The translations under genes and the position numbers were made by a program. A DNA stretch of 60,000 nucleotides, from the NCBI RefSeq assembly GCF_910592395.1, contig NC_088314.1, positions 5,210,001 to 5,270,000 of the forward strand. Reading direction: 5' to 3'. Of the stretch, positions 38,701 through 50,116 are shown piece after piece; the first letter of the stretch is position 1; the number at the start of each line of letters is the position of its first letter. Origin of the DNA: Lineus longissimus. Its lineage: Eukaryota; Nemertea; Pilidiophora; Heteronemertea; Lineidae. A model generated the notes under the pieces. That model ran no database searches. It saw nothing but the letters and a program-made list of their open reading frames with translations, and was not told the DNA's origin.

Positions 38701-41700
38701 GCCGTAGACACTGAATCCAGGACATAAAAACTTGATTGCAAAGGCTAATACATGCATACATACTAGGTGTTACATAATGTAATCGACACTTTTGATTTTT
38801 TCACAATTTCATGAATTTATAAGAGAATACCCAGCACATGACATGATTTCACGCATCTTACTTTCCTCTTCTGGAAGTTATATGGACCGATTGATTGAGA
38901 TCTTAGATTTTCTCTTCTATCTCACTGAAGGTTTTTCATTCATCGTACTTATCGGAACCTGCTAAATCGGACTTTATCTAAGTGAACTCAAAAACCATTC
39001 TTGTAACGCAACCATGTTTTAAAAAAGATATACCAGAATATAAGTCGTATCTTGTTTGTCATACTCTATTCTATGAGAAGTTATCAACCTGAACTGGAAA
39101 TTGAGAGTAAAGAACAGTGTTAAATATATTATGAGACACGCAGTGCGAAATAAATACAAAAAAGCCAGAATTTTTCCATTTCTCTGATTAAATCCTGTTT
39201 TCTGTTACGGATGTGATAAAACGAAAAACGGTGGATGTATGGTGGATGTATGGTGGAGAATGTCACTTACCTGTTCGCAGGGAGAGTGGATTGCGTGAAA
39301 ATAAAGAGAATAAAATTATGCAGTGGTTAGATCAGAATAAGATAAGATTTAAAGTGAATTCTTTTCGTGGTGTAAAGAATGGACGTATAGTTCTGATTAA
39401 AGCACTTTTTATTTCAAGAAAAATTCGAAGCGGTTCAAAAATTATGGACGTATATATATGACAAATTTTCTCAGCCATTATGAGCTTTTTTCAACCATGT
39501 GCATTACTCTTTGACCATTATCACAACTATGGTTGAATAAACCAGACACTTTGTGGTGAGGACATTTACGCCGTGATTCCAACTCTTCACTGGTCAGCTG
39601 GCAAGAAAAAGCATCGCGCCGATAGACGAGCCCGCTTCCTTTTGCTTCAGTGGTCAGAAGATCTTTGCTCTGATGGGTGCTGTAGACGTGTTTATCCCGA
39701 AGACATAAATAAGTATTCATCGTACTGATATCTTTGGTTTTTGGATGCACAATTGTTCAATCATCATATTTTTACTATCATACAAAGAGTCCTGAAGATG
39801 ATGAACTCAGCTGGTAACGCCATGTTCAGAGGACCTAGAAAGTAGCATATTGCGGCAATTCAACAAAATAATTTCTACCAGAGGCTACATCTTTTAAAAG
39901 TTCAGTTTACAAAATTTCATCAAGAAGATTTTCTATGTAGGTCAGAATTGCTCGAAGTAGTACAGGACTGCAAAGATTCTATTTCTATTAACACACTCTG
40001 TGTAAAATATTGTCTACGATGACAACAACTGATCCATACCATATAGCGTATAACATCCATCAGAGATTGATACCCAAAAACAAATCCATCAGCAAGACGT
40101 AATTTCAAAAATGGGTTTGTCTCGAGTAAGCTTCTCAGCCATCGCGACGGTGTCAACATATCGTGGTTATCACATTACCATGCAAAACGTTGATACAATT
40201 TACATGACCTGCGCTATCGATATCGGGATAAGGCTCAAACAGGCAAGAGAGTATAGCCATTTCTTCAAGATATTCAGGTCACGTCGCATGAAGGCTAAAG
40301 AACCCTTTGCACTGATACTAGGATTGACACGAAGGACCTTTCTTGGTACCATACCATGTTTGCCATATCAGCCGATGCCAGACTTTCCCCTTTTCTTGCA
40401 CAGACTGACGTGTCCCTGTATGCTTGTACATTGCACGAACAGTCACTTTCAAGATGACACATAATACTTTGCACTGATACTGTAAATGATATGAAGGACA
40501 TTTCAAGGTACATTATAGGTACCGTACATTTTTTGCCCGATACGTGACTGATGCATCGCGATATTTTTTTCTTCCCTCGTATTCTTCAGGCTTACACGGT
40601 GAAGGCAAAAGAATTGAACCGCTTACGGCTGACACTAGCTGCGCCCTGTTCACCCTTAGCCGAAAGGAGATATATACGTGACTGATGTGGTCATATAGAT
40701 ACTATTACCATGTTTGTTCTTTCCTTGCCCTCTTACAAACGTGTTCCTGAAATCATTTACATTGTCCGGAAAAGGTCGAAAATAAGTAGATTATGGCTTA
40801 TTTGGTGTCTCTGGTTCTCTATACTCCACTCACTCATTGGTGGCAAGCGTGCAAGACGTAATGTGCAGTAAATCTTCTGGATTAAAATTCACTGACTGAA
40901 GATCGACAGAGAATGGCGTAAATCGAAGACATGGCATTCTTTGACACGTCCCAGGCGTATGTCATTGATGCGAGAGAATAGAGATACTTTTGACAGGTTG
41001 CTTGAACGACTTCAAGAACTCACGTCATCCAATAAACACGGGAGTTAATCCTCATCAAAGAATAAGATGACAAGAAATCGATGTAAGCATACAAAGTTGA
41101 TCTCTGAGACAAAAATGGGGATTAGCCGAGCTGAAGTCACATCATCCATTACAACTATCGGGGGAGGAAAGGGAATAGATTCGCCTAGCTGAAGTCATGT
41201 GCATGTGACACTGATTACAGCTGTGGAGAATGAAGAGAGGTGGATCGTGGCATAACATGGCTTTTTCTGTCCCCCATGCCGAGTAGGCGTCGACTCAATT
41301 GTTGGGCTGAAGCTTTCAGTAAAATGTTATTGACAGATTCTGGTTTGAGATACATCGTAAGCACTTATTTGTCTAATATTTGGCGTTTTGCTCAAAGAAA
41401 TAGCGTTTTAAAAATACATGTATTAACTTGTTCGTTCCAGTGACGATGGTTAATTTTCAATACACTGACTGCTTTCGTATTCCTTTCATATTTTGCACAA
41501 ACCCAAGCAACCATAATCGCTGCACATTGCATTCTACACTTTAACCAATGTACTACTTGCCTATTGCACTATATCACTACCGATGTTTTAGATTTCTTTC
41601 AGTTGACAGTGCAAGTAGGCGCAATTGATGCGAATTTCTTGGGCAGCTAACACAATAATAACGAAGCCCTATGAATTTATCGTAAGCAACATCATTGGCG

Positions 41701-44590
41701 CTCGTAGCAATGATTCAAACTCGGTGACTTTTTTCTTTCGTACATTTTCCAGCACACAAAGAAAAGCAGCAATGCGATCATTTTGTGAGATAATGTTGTT
41801 CGAGATGATTTAACTGGCTTGGAAATGCGTAGCTACGTACAATATATTGAAATAAACTAATGTTGTAGTTGTTCAGCTGTGGTCAATGTGGTAGCACTCT
41901 GCGTGAAGCTTCAAGGAAAACAATATGCTGATATTAATTTGACCAATTCGGAGAGCACCTGCGCGCTTCTGATTTCAAAACAGGCGTTACTTTGAAAAGC
42001 GACATATGAACAGCTGCGTGCAGTGTACAAGGTGGCCCTATAGATCAAGGTGTAGTCTTTGTCGGCAATAGTTTTTACGTTCAATAATTAAATTTGTTGC
42101 AAAAATAACGATGTTTGTTGTACTACCGCGCGTTACCTAAGGGAAGCAAATGTGTTATCATCACGGAAAAATCGAAATTGACAGCAGTTATCTTGGTTAT
42201 TTAAAGACAGTAGTTTAATTACTGCGTGACAGCATGTCAACCTTTATTAATAAAAGCGAAAATCAAATCAACAGCATTCACTTTTTAAATAATAAACAGA
42301 AGACGCCGTTAGCTGATGAAAAGATGCCGTGGCGAATGTATTAGATGGTGTCATTGATCTTGTTTTGGATTGGCATATGCTGGGGAAAGCTATACGTATA
42401 GGGTGAATGTAATCGATATGATATGACACGAACATATCCGTATTGCTTCTTAAAACGATCGCTGCATTACTTGTAATTGATGACACTGCTAAACGACAAT
42501 ACCAATACCAATATCAGTACATGTAAATGCTGTCCTCGTAGATACACTACAATTATAACACAGGTCAATTACTCTCTTAACTCTTTCTGCATGTTCTACG
42601 ACCATGGCAATGGCCTCCCCATGCTCGCCGTAGCCTTCGGTCTGTTTGTTCCGGTTGTATCATCCCCAATACAGCTCATTGGCTTCTACCTTCACGGAAC
42701 TTCTCGTTTCTACCTCCAGAGGGCTTTAAAGAGCCTCCATAGGGCTTCAAATGTAGTAGTATAACCCCCTCTTCCCAAGATGGCCTTTGGTTGTGATACA
42801 TTGTCGGGTAGATGTATAGACCTACCGATGAACTGATTTTGTTACGTTTTATCCTGTCACTTCTCATTTTTTAACCAAAATGTCATCACTGAAAAAAAAT
42901 CATCTTTTATCATCATCCAAGAGAGCGGGAAGGATATATTCGTAGTCCTACTACTTGTTTTAAACTGTCACATCATTTTTAATAACAATCTGTTCTGAGC
43001 ATGGCCATACCATTACAATGATAAACATCGGGTTATCTCGAGATCACACGAATATTCCAGCACTTGCCTTCTTTGAGCAACCGTATACTTTTCCTTTCAA
43101 CACACATATCTACATGCATTTACTTGCGTTGCGGATGAGGATCACTTCCTGTCGTAATGCCTGTTTTTGCATCACCCACCACAATCTTCACGCCGCTGTT
43201 GATACTGTAATGAATAGCTTTTGTTTGTCAAGGTTGCTGTTGATATTTTTGATATTTTTTTCTGATGGCTTGTGGCTTGTTAGCTGCGTTACTACTTGCC
43301 ACTTATCACTACCTCAACATTTTAATTTTTTTAATCGGTTGAAGCAAAGTGATTGGTCAATGAATGACATCTATTAGCCAAAAGAAACCTTCTCGCTCTC
43401 CGTATTACCAATCTATACTTGGCATTACTAATGAACGCATCCTGTGGTGTCGGGAGCATAATGACGACTAGCTTTATTTCCTATGATCATGTCTGGGAAG
43501 CTATTCGGTTGATTGCCAAGACAATTACCAAGCGATACGGAAAAGCACAGGCTCTTCATCGTTCGTCTTGGTGCGCAGTTTGGTTTAGGTATCAATTTCC
43601 TAAGATTTATTAACGTACTTCAGGATGTAATTGATTAAATCATCGAATAGAGTAGATTTTCCTGTCAATTCCGAGATAAGTAACCTACAGAACTTGGACA
43701 AACATTCAGTCATCGCACAGAATGAAGTAATTCGTTACTGGAACAGCAATTTGGTGGATCCTGGCAATGAAGGGCGGTTATAACTCTTTCTGTGTTTCGA
43801 TTGGTTTTATTTAGAAGACTGAATCTTTAAAATAGTCTTCAATCTTCATTACCCGAGACCCTTGCACCAGATTTAAAACTTGCTAGCAGAGACCTGAGAC
43901 CATGGTCAATAGACTGCTCTAGTGTTTGCAATGACGTATCAATCTAATCAACAAGTGACATTAGATCCGAGTCCTAATGCCTTCACCTCAGGATTATATG
44001 TACATCATTATCTTGGAGACTGCCGAAGTTGACGTGATCGGCTCACATGGTCCGTGATGCGATCATGCGATCATTCGTTCTGTCAGCAAAAGCTCGGTTA
44101 TAACAATGCCTGTAATTTTTGTATACTTAGCTGTGAGGGAGAAGTTGACCTTTAATTCGAGGCAACGGAATAGATAAAAGCTTCTATCCGACAAGTCTCG
44201 AGCAGTTATCTTGTTCTGTTCAACTGCCTGGCTAACTCACTCCTATCGGACTTGACAGTGAGATTGTAATGTACAAGCCTTGTCAATGCACGTGGTACAA
44301 CATAATACTAAATAAACATTTACGGAGTTCCTCCTCGAAAACGTCAGGATGAAGAATGCCGGTTCAGTTTAACTAAAAAAATAATTGGGGCGATAATCTT
44401 GATGTGTCGAATGATCTTATTGGCCTCTATTGAAAGCGGAGCAAAAAACAACATAAACTTTCAAGAAACATGGATGTCAAAAGGACATAAATCCTGTTTA
44501 CGGAAGAGATGATAGATCGTTCTTACCATTAAGGGACAAAATCCTGTGAAACATTAACCTTTCCCTTTAAAAGGATTGCGAAATTGAGAG
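32800..44590. other. Intron 1 segment with no recognised gene
   Basis: Nearly 12 kb without a supported gene. Small features only: a tRNA-like A box on the minus strand near 34788-34823, duplicated ATGGATGTGATTT near 35035-35080, and GGTGGATGTAT repeated twice near 39229-39250. The longest open frames (117-119 codons at 40111-40464 and 43018-43377) show no recognisable motifs. Confidence 0.5.
34750..34823 (-). repeat. Possible decayed tRNA-derived element
   Basis: The minus strand carries TGGCACAGTGGTTAAGACTG, a good A-box/D-arm match, but the expected B box downstream (GAGGTGGTCATTACG) is poor. A decayed SINE head is possible; chance similarity is not excluded. Confidence 0.25.
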
Positions 44591-44708
44591 CCTGCGGCGC
44601 GTTGGTTCCTTAGAGGGCAACGACCTCATAAGTTCAACCACACATGTGAATGTGTGAAACCGTAGAAACTTACGTCTAAACGGCCGGCACTTCCGGTTTG
44701 CTTAAAAA
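44590..44708 (+). promoter_or_regulatory. Possible TATA-less promoter with ETS motif
   Basis: CpG-richer than its surroundings, with GGCGCG near 44597 and CGGCCGGCACTTCCGGTTTG ending about 10 bases before the ATG at 44709. ACTTCCGG is the classical ETS/GABP site placed close to start sites of many housekeeping genes. Promoter activity is inferred. Confidence 0.22.
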
Positions 44709-44986
44709 ATGTGGTTTTGGGCCCTAAATATAGTTCTAGTCCCCTTGTTATTTCCTATTTATAGTGAGACTCATGTAAGTCCTCTAAATGGAAATGATAC
44801 GCTAGTAACTACTACTCGTTCCAGCAAGTACCTCCACCATTTCCTGGGAGTTTCCTTGGAAGAGATATGGTCATATCTAAATTACAGCATTTTGAGGAAA
44901 TGTAGAGGCTATTTTAGGGTGCACTTAATCGATGTTTTGATGGACGCAGGGATGATTACGGTAGCTGGATCACTGCTATTGAGGTA
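44709..44986 (+). CDS. Candidate first coding exon of an unidentified nested gene
   Basis: I do not recognise this protein. From ATG at 44709 it opens with MWFWALNIVLVPLLFPIYSE, a convincing signal peptide or signal anchor, followed by NDT and NYS glycosylation sequons and a helix-like, Leu-rich stretch ending ITVAGSLLL. The open frame meets a stop exactly where a splice donor occurs (TTGAG|GTAAAT), so an exon ending at 44986 in phase 2 is possible. The ATG has A at -3. Just upstream is ACTTCCGG, an ETS-type core promoter motif, in a CpG-richer stretch. It lies inside receptor intron 1 on the opposite strand. No downstream exon could be identified. A chance frame of this length is expected in 60 kb, so confidence is low. 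A second possible donor, CAT|GTAAGT, lies near 44776. Confidence 0.22.
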
Positions 44987-45738
44987 AATATCAGTGGTTG
45001 TTGGACGTGTTTATTGGTGTTACTCAGAAAATTATGCTAGTGCCAAGGTATCCCCATCTTCGTGGCCCGGTAACTTTCGGATTCGTGTCATCGATAACAT
45101 TTAGTGGAAAACTAACTCGTTTTGTATTGCAACATATGCAATACCAGTTAGTAATTTGCATATTTTAGTAAATACAGAAATGTACGATTTTTGCGGAGCT
45201 CTACCACAGATCTTTGACTAGAAAAAGAGAAACGTCCATTCTAAGGCAATTCATGAATCTCATAAATGCGGGCAATTAAGTCATCTCAAGGTTGAGGTCA
45301 CAATCACATTTGCGTACAACTATCATTCGTGAACGATTCGTACGAGATGACGCCAAGGGGTATCACAGAACAAGCTTGTTAGCCGCGGGGTTATCCGTTT
45401 TTTCTTTGATTCCAGAGTGTTTTTGCGTGTAACCTGGTTGATAGAAGGAGCTTAGCTTGTTATGCTCCTGTGGCAAGTGGCAAGCGTCGTCGCGGCAAGC
45501 CTGTGTTGATGTCGTGAAAGAAATTAATACGACCCGCAGAGTGGTATCTCTGACCTTCATCGAGATACCGCCAACATTATTGAATGCGAAATAAAGAAGT
45601 ATAGATGCTGACGCCAAGTTACCGGTGCATTACTACATAACAGCAACAGGCAGTTTACGAACTCAGTAATCGGCCTGCTGGTGTAATTTTTTACATGTAA
45701 TTGGTTTACAAATTGCGACTTGGACATCAAAAAAGGAA

Positions 45739-45984
45739 ATCAGTGAAAGAGTATGGAAAAATCAAAAAATCATGTATGATTAACTGTTTTTGATAAGAAA
45801 AATAACATGTCAGGTTAGTTGAAAAATTGTAAACTCGGAAACAACGACCACAACTACTGTCCTCCGACACAAAAACCTCATGATGGTGCAATTGCACAAG
45901 GAAAATCAATGATAACGTTTAGAAAAAGTGGAAACTAAGATTGACTGTTTTACAATAAAGTGAGATCGCACGTCAGATTAGTTA
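45739..45984. repeat. Weak pair of direct repeats (about 80 bp)
   Basis: 45739-45821 and 45905-45984 share AATCAxTGA, GATTxACTGTTTT, GATAAGA/AATAAAG, GTCAGxTTAGTT in order. Divergence is high and the alignment needs gaps. Confidence 0.3.
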
Positions 45985-46997
45985 CTACGGGCAGATAAAT
46001 TACACCCGAACAGTTGGACAGGAGGACGCGATACAGACCCGCCATCGATCAAGCTAACTCCATTACTATCCCCGACAAAAAAAGATGCTATTGTGAAGCG
46101 TGTGTCACAGCAATGCGTAGCGCTACTACAGTGATTGATGAAGCAGTTTGAAGAGATCGGCAGACTCTTTCAACTTTCTATCCGACGATCTAGACGCTAA
46201 TTATTTTTAAAAGGCGAACTTATCGTGGCCGTGCGGGGTTTCCCGTCTGCGTTAGAAGGTTCTACACTGCAAGTACTATAATTGAATTTACCTTCCATAA
46301 TACACGAGACTACCGTACATTACATGTAGTATATTATGATGCATGACATAGTAAATGACTTTTTCTGAACCTCCAGGCGCATAATTATTGGGACTTACTT
46401 AGTGCCAAAGGTTGGCGTACTGATGGGATTCATGTAACTCCGGGGAACTATACTCTGCTATAATAGGACGACGCGTACAAATTGAACTAAGGACCTAAGG
46501 GAGTTTGTTGTTATCTTACTCCAATCGATACACTGTGTGGGTTCCAGGTACCTCGTTCATAATTGTCACATATTAACATCCATAACATTTTCTGTAATAT
46601 ACTATATTGTGAAAGTAGTATAGGATGTGCGTATCTCAGCAATGTTGATCGCTTTCACCAATTTTGTAATCGTGATACCCTTATCAACAGGATTTCGAGC
46701 CGTTTCGACGCTATCTATCATCATTACCTGTATGTACCTACTTGCCCTTGATTATCGGCTAAACCATTGCATATTCGTTGCTTTCGCTAGCAGGCAACAC
46801 TTATGATAAGAAAACTAAATGAAACAAACTGAATAATGACCAACCATATGTAAATGTATTAAATTTTATGACAACAACATTGCTACTTCATAATAAAGCA
46901 TCGACAACCTACATGTATACTTTAATGCACTATTATTCAAGTCATGAACTCACCAAGTAAATAAGCAGCTTATTCACATCAACAAGCTCCGTCAATT

Positions 46998-47117
46998 TCG
47001 AACTTTAACAAGTTTTAAAGTTCGATACACAAATGACAATACGATGCACTGATAGAAGCTTAAGCTATTTTAATCTCTAAGCTTCTTACTCAACCTTAAT
47101 ATCAACCTTTGGTTGAG
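46998..47117. repeat. Cluster of three short stem-loops
   Basis: There are three consecutive perfect inverted repeats. The first has 11-bp arms TCGAACTTTAA and TTAAAGTTCGA at 46998-47008 and 47015-47025, with a 6-nt loop. The second has AGAAGCTTA and TAAGCTTCT at 47054-47062 and 47078-47086. The third has CTCAACC and GGTTGAG at 47089-47095 and 47111-47117. The stems are too short for a microRNA precursor. Function is unknown. Confidence 0.6.
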
Positions 47118-48824
47118 GGTCAATCGACGATGCTTTATGTTCTTCATACCTTCAGAGTAAGTAAGAAACATCTGCTTCTGTCATGATTAGACTATTGTCT
47201 TTGATCTCGTCTTCCACAGACGGGCGAGATCTGACGGGATTTTATATCTCTGTCTCACTGTCATTTGTGTTTGGGAAACTCAAGGATGAGGGGGTTGTTT
47301 GGCTTCATTGTAATTGACGGCGTGTACAGGTTCAAGAAAAGATAAAATTTGTTTTGTAGTTTAAATTTGTCTTTGACCGTAGTCTTGAACATAAAAGTGT
47401 ACTGCAAGTCGTGTGCGGCTGATCAGAAAGCATTTTATGGTATTTTGTTATTTACAAGCGATGCGCAAATTGGTAACATCAACATGATTTGTACGCCAAA
47501 CCTGATAGAATTTCCTTAAGAATGATGCTAGAGTCGGTATTTTTTCAGTCTGCATACATGCGTAAATACACGTACGTACATCGTGACACTGAAAATGTTT
47601 GCGCTATCCGTGAGCGCAGGTTCTGAGGACTATTGACCTAGCTACTGGCATTGTCAACGCTGGAAAAGATGAAAGAGATTGCCCCATCTTAGCGGATAAG
47701 ATGGAGTGCTTGCTTTCATGATATAAAGGGCACTGAAGAGACATTTATAGCCTGGTGCCCCCACTTCATCTTGGGGCAACAATAGCATAGCATGGAGGTC
47801 GTCATTACATGGTGAGCATTTCATCAAAGGTTCTACGTCTTTTAATGCACTTTGTATTTGCGAAGGATGGGATTTATAAACAGGATAAATTGTGTTGACG
47901 CCACTGTACACACATTAATACCGCACTTTTTTGATTCCACCAAAAATCACTTTTCCCATTTTCTTCCTTTTCCTTTCGATATCCTGCCTCCTTTGACAGA
48001 GTGGGTCACATAGTGCGTGTTTATTTGCATCAGATTGGTAAAGAGCTGCAAAATGATCCATCTTTTAGAAGAAATTTATTGTGTAACATTACTCTGTTTG
48101 CATTAGGAAATTGGCAAGAAGCTCTGTTAAAAGTTGTTGTGATCCTGTAATCGCTTGATGACCACTGGCCTGATAGAAGCGGATGAGCCAGTGTCGAGGA
48201 GTATTGACAGAGATTACTAATTTGAGAGGAGTTATTACAGAATACCTGTAACTAGGCAGAGAAGGATCCCCAATTTGTGAGTTGCCACCGAATCGGGCGA
48301 TCATGGACGAAATTTGTGGTCTGGCCGTGTGGTCTTTATCAGACAACCGCGAGGACCAACAGCGAAGTAATAATTTCTATTCTCAAAGGGCATGAAGTGA
48401 ACATCTACCTTAAAATTTAAACCCAGTGGTCTTTGGTTGCGGCACCAAGAATCGCTGTGATCAAAAAGGCGCAACCGTCACATATTTTCCAATAGAAGCA
48501 TTGATATCCTATGACTAAGGCGTTTTGGAAATTTATTTACGTTGTTCCTGCTGATTTTGCCATCTTGTCCTAATCCATTGACAGCCTTGTTGTGGTCAAG
48601 AAAACCAGTGTCCTCTGGCCCAAGAACCATTTCGTGCCCTTTGCCCTGTCACTTGCGTTTATAAAACTCCCGCCACATGATGGATCATCCGAACAATAAT
48701 ACCAGTTATCAAAACATGTCGCCATTACGACCTTGACCCTCTTAGCCTGTCATGAACGAGGCAAATCTGCAAAGGATTGGGGAGCTTTGCTTTTCTACTT
48801 GAAGTAATCTTCAACATATACGCC

Positions 48825-48902
48825 AGTGTTAGGGTGGGCTCCAGCCGGGGAGCGAATCCATCTTGCTGTATAGTTGGCAGCGCACTGATAACAATACGAT
48901 CA
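48825..48902 (-). repeat. tRNA-derived SINE-like fragment
   Basis: On the minus strand TTGTTATCAGTGCGCTGCCA resembles an A-box/D-arm and GGATTCGCTCCCC resembles a B box about 35 bases later, with a tRNA-like anticodon segment between. Acceptor-stem pairing is not evident, so a functional tRNA is unlikely. Confidence 0.4.
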
Positions 48903-50101
48903 GTCTGGAAAAGTGACAGATTTTTTAAAGTGCTGTACAGTGATACCAATACCCGATAGTTAAACATTACCAGGGAATCTGTTACACCACTTCATATATC
49001 ACAAGTGGTTACATAGTTAGTATTTGTTTGAATTATCCCAACTGCAGGAAGAACAGGTTATTGATGAACAAAATGGGCAATAATTGTTAGTTCTATCCTT
49101 CCGAAATCCATATCATCAAAATATCGAGCCAATGCAAAAGGTGCGGTTTGGTAGTTTACATATCCCACAGTACAGGCCTAGATACTGAAGCTGTCACTTG
49201 ACGGCAAGATATTCAGAGAGAAAACTCAAATACATGGCGTTAACACTTTTATCGGGTCATTTTGAATGTTGAGGAAACGCCGATTCCACGTGACTCTTCA
49301 ACGAAACAACAATCAGACAGGAATCGCCATGTCTCGAACCCCGAGATCAGTCATTCAGAATTCATCATTTCTTCCCTCAGATCAATGATCAGCTGATGCA
49401 AGAGCTAAATAGACATAGCCGGAAACACCGCCAGAACGCATGTAGCATTTATCACTCGCAATCTCATGAGATCGACATGCGACAGCTAAAATAGTTCTAA
49501 AACACATTACGCCATATTCGACCCGACTGCTCTGTCAAATACAATGTGGTTAGTGACTGATGCATGCATGGGCAACCGTATTATGACAGGGCGCGAAAGA
49601 CCAAAACGGCGTAAAGAGGAGTATCGGTGCTATTACGTGTTCCACGTATCTTATTCTTGATTTCACCTCCAGAACGCATCGATTACTTATAAATCTCAAT
49701 TTTATGGACGCATTAGGCCACAATTGTCAAATGCGTTATGAAGCACGTAGCATTTAGATGTGGTTGTGGGCTTAAGGCAAAAAGTAATGTTTTTTAAGCT
49801 TCCACTGCTTCGCAGTGTTCCGCGGAGCTTCGATTTCCGCCTCATTCCACCAACAAACCATCGTCTGACGTCGTCTACTTTATTTCTTTTCTCGCCTGTG
49901 ATCAGCTGACCGTCAATGAACAAACTATGCAACCTTTTTTAGACTTTTTGCGGGTTGTTGCCAACAGAAAGCATCGTTTGCAACCACGCAGCGCCATGCG
50001 CGCTCTGCAGGAGTTCGAATAGTTCTGCCGTGAATCACGAAGCTGAGTTTGTTCATTATCCGATTAATCCATTTTGATTTTTAGCAAAGAAAATATATCT
50101 G

Positions 50102-50116
50102 CCCCCCCCCCCTCCC
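50102..50116 (-). other. C-run; quadruplex-capable on the minus strand
   Basis: Eleven C, one T, three C on the plus strand, giving G3-A-G11 in the receptor's sense strand. It is probably length-variable. Confidence 0.65.

Noticed and set aside
40600-40680. tRNA-like element on the minus strand (GCGGTTCAATTCT as B box)
   Set aside because: The A box is poor and no stems pair. The B-box match alone is too weak.
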